52,590 nt of DNA. It comes from Candidatus Fermentibacterota bacterium (GTDB lineage Bacteria; Fermentibacterota; Fermentibacteria; Fermentibacterales; JCC-6). Every line of letters begins with the position of its first letter. Position 1 is the stretch's first letter. The notes below the pieces were generated by a model that was not told the origin of the DNA, searched no databases, and saw nothing but the letters and a program-made list of their open reading frames with translations. Positions 19,328 through 27,345 of the stretch are shown here, piece by piece. The DNA lies in contig WJMA01000021.1 of the NCBI GenBank assembly GCA_014728175.1, positions 1 through 52,590 on the forward strand. The letters run 5' to 3'. A program made the position numbers and the translations under genes.

Positions 19328-20308
19328 ATGGAATTGACTGAGGCTTACTCCCACGGATGCTCCCTGGCTCCCATGGCCGGGATCACCGACTCCGCGTTCA
19401 GACGGCTATGCCGGGAATTGGGAGCCGACTCGGTGGTGACCGAGATGGTCTCCGCCACCGGCCTGGCCAGAGGCTCGGCGAGGTCCGGGCGGCTGATTCG
19501 GTTCGAAGACCGGGAAAGTCCCATCGGGGTCCAGCTGTTCGGGCACCTGCCCCGGGACTTCGAGAGGGCGGCGGCCCTGGTTTCGGAGATGGGTTTCTCC
19601 TTCGTGGACGTGAACGCGGGATGTCCCACCAGGAAGGTGGTCCGTAGAGGCTCGGGCGCAGCCCTTCTGGATGATGTCCCGCTTCTACTGGATGTAGTGG
19701 AAGCAACCGCCCGGGGCGGCAACCTTCCCGTCACGACCAAGATCCGTCTGGGAAGCGATCCCGATCGGCCGGTACCCGAATCCCTACCCACCGATTTGGC
19801 CCGCTCGGGTTGCAGGGCCATTGCCGTGCACGGAAGATACGTGTCGAACGGTTTCGCCGGTCCGGTGGATCACAACGGGATAGCTAGGCTGGCCCGGATC
19901 TCCCCGGTCCCCGTTTTGGCCAACGGAGACTCGACAGGAACGGAAGCCGTAAAACGACTGATTCTGCTGTCCGGGGCCAGCGGGGTTCTCCTGGGCAGGG
20001 GGGCCGCCCGTAACCCCTGGATCTTCAGGGAGCTCTCCGAGGCCGGAAAAGGGCGCCCCGGTCCGGGCGAGCTGCGAAGGCTGGCCCGACGGCAGATGCG
20101 GATGATGTCGGAGTACATGCCGGAGCGCAGGATGTTGTTAAAGCTGAGAGGCTACCTGGCCAGGTACCTCAGGGGTTTTCCAGGAGCGTCCGGGTTGCGA
20201 TCACTGGCGGTCGCCGTTTGCAGCCGGAAAGACGTGGAGCGTGTCCTGGACCTGGCGGAGGAGCGAATCCACTGCCCGGAGACGGAGGCGGTCTGTGGCC
20301 GGCGGTAG
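19328..20308 (+). CDS. tRNA-dihydrouridine synthase (DusB-like)
   Basis: FMN-dependent enzyme reducing uridines in the tRNA D-loop. From ATG at 19328 the protein has 326 residues. Motifs are LAPMAGITDSAFRRLC near the N-terminus, FSFVDVNAGCPTRKVVRRGSGAALL with catalytic Cys99, KIRLG, AVHGR and GASGVLLGRGAARNPW. An in-frame TTG at 19292 adds 12 residues but lacks a ribosome site. It follows lipA by 48 bases. Its stop lies inside the start of the next lipoprotein gene. Which Dus subgroup it belongs to cannot be settled by eye. Confidence 0.9.
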   Translation: MELTEAYSHGCSLAPMAGITDSAFRRLCRELGADSVVTEMVSATGLARGSARSGRLIRFEDRESPIGVQLFGHLPRDFERAAALVSEMGFSFVDVNAGCPTRKVVRRGSGAALLDDVPLLLDVVEATARGGNLPVTTKIRLGSDPDRPVPESLPTDLARSGCRAIAVHGRYVSNGFAGPVDHNGIARLARISPVPVLANGDSTGTEAVKRLILLSGASGVLLGRGAARNPWIFRELSEAGKGRPGPGELRRLARRQMRMMSEYMPERRMLLKLRGYLARYLRGFPGASGLRSLAVAVCSRKDVERVLDLAEERIHCPETEAVCGRR

Positions 20309-21077
20309 ATACCTTCTGTTGTTGATGATGCCCCTTCTGGCAGGCTGTGGGGAGAGGGTGCGGGTGACCACCCGCTTTGAGCTCCCAACCCGCGCCGACG
20401 AGCAGCCCAGATGTCCCTACACCTGGCGGAGGGGGGATAGCTGGCCGTTGATGGCATGGGCGGTTCTGGACTCCCCGGAGGACGCCAGGGCCCTGGCCGT
20501 GAGCTCGGGTTACGAAGCGGGAGAGTCGCCCGATCCCGGCCAGGACATCTACGTGGCGCTGGACTCGAGGCTTGCCGAGGCCCTGAAAGCCAGGATGTCG
20601 GCCGCCAGAATGGTGCGGGAAGCGACCAAAGCCCGGGAGAGCGGAGATCGAGCGACGGCGTGCTCCCTTTTGGTGGAGGCCATCGAAGAGGACTCCTCCT
20701 GGTCGGTGCCGGTTTACGATCTGGGAATCCACTACCTGGAGGACGGCCGCCGCCACAGGGCCGTCGAGGTTCTGCGGCCCCTGGCTCACAAGTACAGGAT
20801 AGCCCTTCTGTTGGCCAGGATAGCCTGGGACGACGGCCGTACCGCCGATGCGCTAAGGCTACTGGAAACAGCCCTTCTGGACCCCGATCCTCCAACGGAG
20901 GTGCTCGCAGCCTGCGGGATCGCTTACACCGTGACGGGGAACCTGTACCAGGCCGCCTCGATCTGGCGCCGGATACTGGCCGATCCGGACGCCCCCAGCG
21001 ATCTCCGACTGGAAGCCGTCAGGTACGCGCTCGGACAGCAGAGCAGGGAGCAGCGATCGTTGGAGGATACCCCCTAG
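20295..21077 (+). CDS. Lipoprotein with LysM-like and TPR-like regions
   Basis: 260 residues from GTG at 20295 (GGAG seven bases upstream, inside the dus gene). Lipoprotein signal peptide with lipobox LLAGC (Cys18). Residues about 40-85 (YTWRRGDSWPLMAWAVLDSPEDARALAVSSG and onward to PGQDIYVAL) resemble a LysM fold (YxVxxGDxxxxI ... PGQxLxVP). The rest is helical with TPR-like pairs such as ATACSLLVEAIEEDSSWSVPVYDLGIHYLEDG. I infer a cell-wall-associated lipoprotein. Its TAG stop overlaps the stop of the convergent small ORF (CTAG, 21074-21077). Confidence 0.65.
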   Translation: MAGGRYLLLLMMPLLAGCGERVRVTTRFELPTRADEQPRCPYTWRRGDSWPLMAWAVLDSPEDARALAVSSGYEAGESPDPGQDIYVALDSRLAEALKARMSAARMVREATKARESGDRATACSLLVEAIEEDSSWSVPVYDLGIHYLEDGRRHRAVEVLRPLAHKYRIALLLARIAWDDGRTADALRLLETALLDPDPPTEVLAACGIAYTVTGNLYQAASIWRRILADPDAPSDLRLEAVRYALGQQSREQRSLEDTP

Positions 21078-21253
21078 TCGCTGTCGGTTTCGGGAATAAG
21101 CTTCGGGTGACATCTCCTACAGAACCTGCAGATGCCGCCCTGCATGGATTGCGGATCGCCCCGCAGCATCGACCTGTCCATCACCAGAAAACCGCAATGA
21201 CCTACCAGAACGGCGATCGATGGCAAACGATGACCGGCGCAGAGGTTTGCCAA
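21074..21253 (-). CDS. Small Cys-rich protein, possibly zinc-binding, unknown
   Basis: 59-residue ORF from TTG at 21253, running MANLCAGHRLPSIAVLVGHC and ending CRFCRRCHPKLIPETDSD. Cys5/His8, His19/Cys20 and Cys42-x2-Cys45-x2-Cys48-His49 could form a metal site. AGGGG lies nine bases before the TTG. The frame is continuous with the upstream small ORF (21266-21460) across a single TAG, so the two could be halves of one ancestral gene. Sequence complexity looks like coding DNA. I recognise no family. It ends in a CTAG stop-stop overlap with the convergent lipoprotein gene. Confidence 0.45.
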   Translation of the reverse strand: MANLCAGHRLPSIAVLVGHCGFLVMDRSMLRGDPQSMQGGICRFCRRCHPKLIPETDSD

Positions 21254-21265
21254 CTCCGGGTACCC

Positions 21266-21460
21266 CTAGGTGGTGGTGGGCACCCGCCACAGATGGGGCG
21301 AGCAATCGTCGGGAAGGTCCCTAACTAAGTGCAATATTCGCTTGGCTACGTCCAGGTTGCTGTCTGGGATCGGAGACTCTACCAGCATGGCGCCGAACTC
21401 CGTGGGGGAAGCAAGAGCCTCCAGGTCCTCGAAGCCCCCTACCACTTCGAACTCCGTCAG
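21266..21460 (-). CDS. Small unrecognised ORF downstream of the AlkD-like gene
   Basis: 64 residues if read from CTG at 21460, starting MTEFEVVGGFEDLEALASPT and ending SPHLWRVPTTT. The stretch FGAMLVESPIPDSNLDVAKRI vaguely recalls part of a receiver-domain fold, but I would not call it. A 16-residue hydrophobic ORF (MILVILLLIPHAVRVP, 21507-21457) starts with an ATGA overlap on the AlkD-like gene and ends in a TGA overlapping this CTG. One extra C in the CCCC tract would join them into one protein with a hydrophobic N-terminus. So this may be a frameshifted gene, a sequencing error or a CTG-started gene. An in-frame TAG (21268-21266) separates it from the Cys-rich ORF. Confidence 0.4.
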   Translation of the reverse strand: MTEFEVVGGFEDLEALASPTEFGAMLVESPIPDSNLDVAKRILHLVRDLPDDCSPHLWRVPTTT

Positions 21461-21503
21461 GGGACCCGCACGGCGTGTGGAATCAGAAGCAGGATAACCA
21501 AGA

Positions 21504-22229
21504 TCATCGGCGGCCCCTCCGTCTTCGCCTGGGCTCCTTCACTCCCGTTCTTATCTTGTTCCTCACCTCGCGCCTTACCCTGGAGGCCAGCCTTTTCCCG
21601 TGCTCCCGCAGGAATCGTCTTACCGCGTCCTTGTCATGATCCACCAGCGACCTCAGGGCCCTGGATAACGCCCTGATCACCAAGCAGTCGCGGTCGTCTA
21701 CCACTTCGCTGCACACCGCGAGGGTACGCTCGGTATCTCCGGAACCTCCCCTGGCCTTGATGTTGAGAGCCAGTACGCTGGCCAGGGCGGCCCTTCTCCA
21801 GAACCGGTTGGGCGAACGGGCCCACTTCCTCACGAGAGCGGTATCGACGTTGCCCCGATTCCAGGCCGGGCCGGCCAGGTATTGTCCGAACCTGTCCACG
21901 GAGTCCCAGAAGTCCATGCCCCGGCCCAGTCTCTGGAGCTCTTCCTCTTCCAGTTCGGCCATCGCACCCGGGTGGTAATGGATGAGCTCGCAGGCCAGAA
22001 AGCAGTGGCCGTACATGCGGATAAGCTGAAGCCCCAGCTCTATGATTGTCTGGGGGTCCTCGGAGGAAAGCTTGCGGGTGTACTCCTCTCTCAGAGCTCT
22101 GAGGGTGGGAACGTGCCGGTCCGGCAGACGGGAGACCCGCCGGTCTATCTCGGCGGCTATCCTGCTTACCCGGGTCCAGGAAGGATCTGCTTCGGCCTCG
22201 GGGAGCGTCGTCCGGTTCGGATCGTTCAA
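21504..22229 (-). CDS. AlkD-like DNA alkylation repair / HEAT-repeat protein
   Basis: 241 residues, all-helical HEAT-like. The segment VDRFGQYLAGPAWNRGNVDT followed by VRKWARSPNRFWRRAALASVLALN matches the PF08713 (AlkC/AlkD-type glycosylase) pattern of a D-F-G motif followed by W-x2-S-x3-WxRR. The C-terminus is very basic (KEPRRRRRGRR), fitting DNA binding. Members excise alkylated purines, but some are non-catalytic, and I cannot verify the active site by eye. TTG start at 22229 with GGAGGTGG seven bases upstream, a very strong ribosome site. It overlaps a downstream mini-ORF by ATGA. Confidence 0.7.
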   Translation of the reverse strand: MNDPNRTTLPEAEADPSWTRVSRIAAEIDRRVSRLPDRHVPTLRALREEYTRKLSSEDPQTIIELGLQLIRMYGHCFLACELIHYHPGAMAELEEEELQRLGRGMDFWDSVDRFGQYLAGPAWNRGNVDTALVRKWARSPNRFWRRAALASVLALNIKARGGSGDTERTLAVCSEVVDDRDCLVIRALSRALRSLVDHDKDAVRRFLREHGKRLASRVRREVRNKIRTGVKEPRRRRRGRR

Positions 22230-22250
22230 AAGATTTCCACCTCCGGGGGG

Positions 22251-22278
22251 AAGATATCCAACTCTAGAAGCCTGACAA
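22251..22278 (-). promoter_or_regulatory. Candidate promoter for the AlkD-like gene
   Basis: Minus strand: TTGTCA (22278-22273), 16-base spacer, TATCTT (22256-22251), 22 bases before the start codon in the 72-base gap after the NlpC/P60 gene. Moderate match only. Confidence 0.3.
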
Positions 22279-22301
22279 GGTGAGACCCGGCCCTACCGCC
22301 A

Positions 22302-22811
22302 TCACAGGAACCTGCCCACCTTGGCCAGTCTGGTGCTGTAGTACGGATGGGCTATGGACTGCCGCACCACTCCCCGGCTGGAGGAAGCGTGGACGAAGAA
22401 CCCGTTTCCCACGTACACTCCGACGTGCGATATCCCGCTGCCGGAAGTGTTGAAGAACAGGAGGTCTCCGAACCTGAGCTCACCGGGGCTGACGTCCTGG
22501 GCGGCCTCGGCCTGCTCGCTGGCTCTTCTGGGGATGCTTATCCCCACCGCGGCGAACACCTGCTGGGTCAGTCCGGAGCAGTCCACCCCCGACTTGCTCT
22601 CGCCACCGTATACGTAGGGAGTGCCCAACCAGCTCTGTATCTCCGAGCTTAGGGAGTTCTCCAGGGATCCCCGGGGCCCGCCGGAGGCGCTGGCGGCACT
22701 GGACAAGGTCGACCCTTCGCACCTCAGGCCGCTTCCGGTGTACACGGGCGTGGTGCTGCATCCTACCGCCAGCATTACACCCGCCAAACAGAAGACCTTG
22801 CCCGCGGTCAT
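22302..22811 (-). CDS. NlpC/P60 peptidoglycan endopeptidase, lipoprotein
   Basis: 169 residues. Lipoprotein signal with lipobox MLAVGC (Cys18). NlpC/P60 domain from about residue 55 (WLGTPYVYGGESKSGVDCSGL) with catalytic Cys78, His129 (ISHVGVYVGNG) and third polar residue His141 (FVHASS). Likely cleaves D-Glu-mesoDAP bonds in peptidoglycan from the membrane surface. ATG start 3 bases after the nadB stop codon, so co-transcribed with nadB although unrelated in function. Confidence 0.92.
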   Translation of the reverse strand: MTAGKVFCLAGVMLAVGCSTTPVYTGSGLRCEGSTLSSAASASGGPRGSLENSLSSEIQSWLGTPYVYGGESKSGVDCSGLTQQVFAAVGISIPRRASEQAEAAQDVSPGELRFGDLLFFNTSGSGISHVGVYVGNGFFVHASSSRGVVRQSIAHPYYSTRLAKVGRFL

Positions 22812-22814
22812 CGC

Positions 22815-24410
22815 TCAGGACCTTACCAGGGTGTCCCGGGGCGGAGGGAGCGTTCGGATGCAATCGAGGTTGTAGTGAAGCCCCCTGCTTTCCCTTCGCA
22901 AGAGGGCGGATCTGACTATCATCCTGCTGACTGTGCACAGATTCCGTAGCTCCAGAAGCTCTACTGTGGGCAGGAGTGCCCAGTAGTCCTCCTCCACCTC
23001 CTGCCAAATCACGTCCAGCAGCCTGTGGGCCCTGTACAGGCGTTTGTCGGTTCGGACTATTCCCACGTAGTCCCACATTACGCTCCTCATCGAGGCCCAG
23101 GCGTGATCGACGAGAACGTTCTCCGACAAAGGCTCGGCCCGTCCGAAGTACCAGTCTCTCACCTGGTGGGTAATCTCCAGAGGAAGGTCGGAGGCCACCG
23201 AGGCCGCGCAGAGCATTCCCATAACTCCGGCCTCTAGCAGGCTATTGCTGCCCAATCTGTTGGCTCCGTGAAAGCCCGTACAGGAGGTCTCCCCTATCGC
23301 CCGCAGACCCCGCATCTCGGTGGCACCGTCCGGATCTGCCGAAACCCCTCCCACGCAGTAATGGGCGGCGGGAACCACCGGTATGGGATCCTTCCAGGGG
23401 AGGATGCCCACCGATCTCACTCCTTCCGTAACCTCGGGGAAATGTTCCTCCAGATAGGACTTCTCCAGATGGGTGGCGTCCAGCAGGACATGATCGTGCC
23501 CGTGACGCTTCATCTCCGCGTCTATGGCCCGGGCCACCACGTCCCTGGGTGCCAGCTCCATCCACTCGCTGTCGTACTCCCGCATGAATCGCTCGCCGTT
23601 CAGATTGAGAAGGCGGGCCCCCTCGCCCCGGAGAGCCTCCGTGATCAGGAAGTTCCTCTTCTCGGGATGGAACAGGCAGGTGGGGTGGAACTGGAAGAAC
23701 TCCATGTTCCGCAACGGAAGACCGGCCCTGCAGGCCATCGCGATACCGTCGCCGGTGGCCTCGTCCTGGTTGGACGTATAGCGGTACACCTTGCCTGCGC
23801 CCCCGGTGGCCAGCACGGTCTCCCGGGAAAGGAAGGTGTCCACCCTGCCATCCAGAAGGACGTATGCGCCCAGACAGCGGTCTCCGCCCCTCTCCAGCAG
23901 CACGGGCGCTTCTCTGGAGGCGGTTATCAGGTTGATGGCGAAAGCCTCCTCTATGACCCTTATGTTCGAGCGGTTCCCGCAGACCTCCAGAAGGATCTCG
24001 CTGAGCATCTTGCCCGTACGGTCCCTGTAGTGCAGGATCCTGTGTACGCTGTGACCGCCCTCTATGCCTCCGGTCTGGTCCTTCGAGCCTTCGAGATTTG
24101 CGCCCCAACCTCTGAGCGCTTCGACCAACTCGGGGCCCTGGGAGATTATGGTGCGGGCCACCTCGCGATCGACCAGGCCTCCTCCGGCCTCGATGGTGTC
24201 CTTTAGGTGGATCTCGACGCTGTCGCCGGGAGTAATGGGAGCGGCCAAACCCCCCTGGGCGAGGTACGTGCTGCCCGAGGGCAGCTTCGATTTGGAAATC
24301 AGAACCACGTCCAGGTTCCGGGGAAGCCTCAGGGCACACACCAGGCCCGCCATACCCCCGCCAACTATCAGCACGTCGCATTTGAGGGTATTGGCGACTC
24401 TTTGGTTCAT
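22815..24410 (-). CDS. nadB: L-aspartate oxidase
   Basis: FAD enzyme oxidising L-aspartate to iminoaspartate, first step of de novo NAD synthesis. 531 residues, normal length. The dinucleotide-binding GGGMAGLVCALRL lies at the N-terminus, with GSTYLAQGGLAAP, VLATGGAGKVYRYTSNQDEATGDGIAMA, FQFHPTCLFHP and GANRLGSNSLLEAGVMG. These distinguish it from the succinate dehydrogenase flavoprotein by length and context. nadA and nadC are not in the window. It lies 8 bases after lpxK. Confidence 0.96.
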   Translation of the reverse strand: MNQRVANTLKCDVLIVGGGMAGLVCALRLPRNLDVVLISKSKLPSGSTYLAQGGLAAPITPGDSVEIHLKDTIEAGGGLVDREVARTIISQGPELVEALRGWGANLEGSKDQTGGIEGGHSVHRILHYRDRTGKMLSEILLEVCGNRSNIRVIEEAFAINLITASREAPVLLERGGDRCLGAYVLLDGRVDTFLSRETVLATGGAGKVYRYTSNQDEATGDGIAMACRAGLPLRNMEFFQFHPTCLFHPEKRNFLITEALRGEGARLLNLNGERFMREYDSEWMELAPRDVVARAIDAEMKRHGHDHVLLDATHLEKSYLEEHFPEVTEGVRSVGILPWKDPIPVVPAAHYCVGGVSADPDGATEMRGLRAIGETSCTGFHGANRLGSNSLLEAGVMGMLCAASVASDLPLEITHQVRDWYFGRAEPLSENVLVDHAWASMRSVMWDYVGIVRTDKRLYRAHRLLDVIWQEVEEDYWALLPTVELLELRNLCTVSRMIVRSALLRRESRGLHYNLDCIRTLPPPRDTLVRS

Positions 24411-24418
24411 CGTTTCGG

Positions 24419-25501
24419 TTACCCGCTCTTCCCGTGTCGGGTCAGAAGGGTGATCTCCTGCAGCAGATCCTGGAGCTCACCGGTGACCTCCAATCCGACC
24501 TTAAGTATGCATAGATGGTTCTCTATGGCCAATCGCCGGGGGATCTTGACCGCATCTTTGCGGGTGGTCACCAGGAAGTCCGCCCCCAGCTCGCTCCTGC
24601 GGGCCTCCAGAGCCGCCACGTCCCGGGCCGAGTATTGGTAGTGATCCGGATAGGGGATCAACTCCAGAACCTCGCAACCGTGCTCCTCCAGCGAGGTTCC
24701 AAAGGACTCCGGCTGGCCTATGCCGCAGAACGCCAGGACGCTTACACCTTGGGCGGATACCTTCTCGCCGTCGTACAGCTCCATGGACTCGGGAACCATT
24801 CTGCTGTAAACCAACCGGGCCTTCCAATTGTTCTGGGCCACCTGCCGGGCCACCCAGTGACAGGAGCGGCCGGGGTCCACCCGGTTCACCCATACGTAGT
24901 CCGCCTCGGACAGGACGGAAGGGGGCTCCCTGAGGGTACCCACCGGAAGAAGGCCTCCCGTCCCGTACGGATGGTGGAAGTCCAGGACCACTACGTCCAG
25001 GTCCCTGTGCAGCTTGTGGTGCTGGAAGGCGTCGTCCACCAGGATCAGGTCGGGTTCGGAGCGCTCGGCCAACCCGGCAGCCTCCCACTTGCGACGGCCG
25101 GCGTAGACCCGGGCCGTGGAGTTCAACTCTAAGGCCAGCAATCGGGCCTCGTCGCTGTGGCTTGAACGCGCGCCCGATCCGGGCCGGACCTCCGAAGGGC
25201 CCTCCGGGCCACCCCTGAGCTCCCGAGCCACCACCGCAACTTCCACTCCCGCCTCGGACAACCTCCGGGCCAGGAAGGCCGTGATCGGGGTCTTTCCTAC
25301 TCCCCCGAGCTCTATGTTGCCCACCCCCACCACCGGGGTACGGAGGTGGATGCTCGAAAGTCTGTCGGTCTCGTACTGGGTTCTATGAGCTTTTGCCAGT
25401 AGGGAGTACAGCATGGAAAGCGGAGTGAGCATCCATCCCAGCCACGCCCATCCGGGGTCTCTCCGGGCAACCTTGCGAAACACCCGATACAACCGGCTCA
25501 C
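24419..25501 (-). CDS. lpxK: Tetraacyldisaccharide 4'-kinase LpxK
   Basis: Phosphorylates the 4' position of lipid A disaccharide at the inner membrane. 360 residues. An N-terminal amphipathic/membrane helix (WLGWMLTPLSMLYSLLAKAHR) precedes Walker A GNIELGGVGKTP, then a conserved LILVDDAFQHHKLHRDLDVVVLDF. GTG start at 25501 overlaps the stop of the waaA fusion (GTGA). The frame extends 14 residues upstream into that gene but without a ribosome site or homology. Part of an lpxB-waaA-lpxK run. Confidence 0.95.
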   Translation of the reverse strand: MSRLYRVFRKVARRDPGWAWLGWMLTPLSMLYSLLAKAHRTQYETDRLSSIHLRTPVVGVGNIELGGVGKTPITAFLARRLSEAGVEVAVVARELRGGPEGPSEVRPGSGARSSHSDEARLLALELNSTARVYAGRRKWEAAGLAERSEPDLILVDDAFQHHKLHRDLDVVVLDFHHPYGTGGLLPVGTLREPPSVLSEADYVWVNRVDPGRSCHWVARQVAQNNWKARLVYSRMVPESMELYDGEKVSAQGVSVLAFCGIGQPESFGTSLEEHGCEVLELIPYPDHYQYSARDVAALEARRSELGADFLVTTRKDAVKIPRRLAIENHLCILKVGLEVTGELQDLLQEITLLTRHGKSG

Positions 25502-27345
25502 GGCGTTTCCATTCCTATGTAGGCGATGTCGAGCAGTCTCCACAATTTTCCCAGAATCCTGTCGGATTCCGAACCGACCAGCTCGGAAACCGCCTTCCGG
25601 TCCGGCGGGGATTGCAGGAGCCGATTCATAGCGGAGGACATGGATGTGGCGTCTTCCACCGTTACGATCGTTCCGGACCTTTTACCCCTGCTGACCGTAT
25701 CGGCGTAGCTCTCCACGCTGGGTCCAACCATTACCGGTACGCCGTGATGGAGAGGTTCCATCAGGTTGTGTCCTCCGATGTCCACCAGGGTTCCACCCAC
25801 GAACGCTACGTCCGCTATACCATAAAGGCTGTCCAGCACGCCGTGAACATCTACCACTATGCTGTCGGCGTCCCCCGGGTCCGGCCAGCCGGGATCCAGG
25901 CTGCTCCAAGGGACGGGTCGCATTCCAACGCCCCGGAGCATCTTCAGCACCCGATTCGCCCGTCTGATATGTCGGGGAGCAATAAGCGGAAAAACAGCGC
26001 TTTCGGAGGCCGCTTTGACCACGGTCTCCTCCTCTCCCTCCCTGGTGGAGCCGGCTACCAGAACCGGCCGGCGGCAGTCCGCCAGGGCCATCCAGGATTG
26101 CGGAGGCTTGGGGGGAGCGCGGAGGATCTTGGTATCACCGCCCACTTCCAGGACCTCGGGGTCGACGCCCAGGGCGGAGAATCGCTCCAGGTCCTCCGTG
26201 GTTCGGGTCATTATTCCCACGAAGGTGGAAAGGAGGGTGCTAAGTAGCCTTCTTATGATCGAGTATCGCTTCAAGGAGCGGGACGAAAGCTTGGCGTTTA
26301 TCATGGCCATCGGGATGCCGAAGCGTATGGATCCCAGCAGCATGTTGGGCCAGAGCTCCGTCTCGCTGAGAACCAGGGCCCGGGGCCGGATCCTGCGAAG
26401 AAAGCGTTCCACCCAGCCCGGAACGTCCAGGGGGGCGAAGCTGGCCGGAAGCCCCTCACCTTCCAAAAACGACCTGCCGGCCGGCGTGCTGCAGGATACG
26501 TGCACCGGGATTCCCTTGCCCGACAGCATCTCCACCACGGGAAGAAGCCCCTTCAACTCGCCCAGAGAGGAGCCGTGTAGCCATATAGGCCCGTCCGCCC
26601 GTGGACGGGCCCGGCCCCTCCTCTCCCCTCTTTCTCTGGCCGGTCTGAACGCAAGAGCTGCCGAGGCGATCGGAGAGACCGACCTGGCCAGAAGCGACAG
26701 CGCCCATGCCTGCAACCTGGGGCCGGGAAGGGCTGCGAGGTCCGCCATGCCGGTCACCCGCCTTAGCTCCGCCTCGATCCGGTCGGGCCTACCCCGGCCC
26801 ACGGCCAGGGGCCTTCCCTCCACCACGGCAACCCTGGAGAAGGGAAGCGGTAGGATGAACCGGTCCCAGCTGTCGAACCTCACCCGGGGCCAGGCAGAGG
26901 CGCTCATGCAGACCACAGGTCTACCGGCCATCGCCGCTATGCGGGGGGTCCCGGGCTTGAGGGTCCGGGCCGGTCCTCTCGGGCCGTCCGGAGTGATCGC
27001 CCCGTCCAGGCCCGACCTGATCGCCCGGACCATCCTTCTCATGGCCCTGTGGCCGCCCCTGGTGGTCGAGCCCCTTATGGTGCCGAATCCATTGGCATGC
27101 AATACGTTTGTTACGTACTGACCATCGCGGTGCTCACTGACCATGACCGTAATGCCCTCGTGGCGGTGGGTGTATATCAGGGGCAGCTGCCGGCCGTGCC
27201 AGAATGCGTACAAGACGTTGCCCACCCGCACCCTTCCGCTGCGTCCGGAGAGGGGGCGCAGGTAATCGACCCGCCACGAGGATCCCAGCAGCTCTATCAG
27301 GATCCTTCCCAGTAACGGGGGGATCCGATCCGGGTCCAGTCTCAT
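25498..27345 (-). CDS. waaA: Fusion of DUF374 acyltransferase-like domain and Kdo transferase WaaA
   Basis: 615 residues from ATG at 27345, which overlaps the lpxB stop (ATGA). Residues about 1-200 match DUF374/COG2121, a lysophospholipid-acyltransferase-like domain (YAFWHGRQLPLIY, EHRDGQYVTNVLHANGFGTIRGS, GLDGAITPDGPRGPARTLKPG). Residues about 205-615 are WaaA/KdtA: membrane helix, WLHGSSLGELKG with candidate catalytic Glu263, ALVLSETELWPNML, and GGTLVDIGGHNLMEPLHHGVPVMVGPSVESYAD. WaaA transfers Kdo to lipid A precursor. The DUF374 part probably acts on the same lipid, for example as an acyltransferase, but this is inferred. No stop or start separates the domains, so it is one polypeptide. 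Confidence 0.88.
   Translation of the reverse strand: MRLDPDRIPPLLGRILIELLGSSWRVDYLRPLSGRSGRVRVGNVLYAFWHGRQLPLIYTHRHEGITVMVSEHRDGQYVTNVLHANGFGTIRGSTTRGGHRAMRRMVRAIRSGLDGAITPDGPRGPARTLKPGTPRIAAMAGRPVVCMSASAWPRVRFDSWDRFILPLPFSRVAVVEGRPLAVGRGRPDRIEAELRRVTGMADLAALPGPRLQAWALSLLARSVSPIASAALAFRPARERGERRGRARPRADGPIWLHGSSLGELKGLLPVVEMLSGKGIPVHVSCSTPAGRSFLEGEGLPASFAPLDVPGWVERFLRRIRPRALVLSETELWPNMLLGSIRFGIPMAMINAKLSSRSLKRYSIIRRLLSTLLSTFVGIMTRTTEDLERFSALGVDPEVLEVGGDTKILRAPPKPPQSWMALADCRRPVLVAGSTREGEEETVVKAASESAVFPLIAPRHIRRANRVLKMLRGVGMRPVPWSSLDPGWPDPGDADSIVVDVHGVLDSLYGIADVAFVGGTLVDIGGHNLMEPLHHGVPVMVGPSVESYADTVSRGKRSGTIVTVEDATSMSSAMNRLLQSPPDRKAVSELVGSESDRILGKLWRLLDIAYIGMETP

Noticed and set aside
21266-21268. 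TAG as an in-frame pyrrolysine or read-through codon joining the two small ORFs
   Set aside because: No Pyl genes are visible, and TAG is used as an ordinary stop elsewhere in the window (for example glnS-adjacent and DUF2723 genes). Two ORFs or a decayed gene is simpler.
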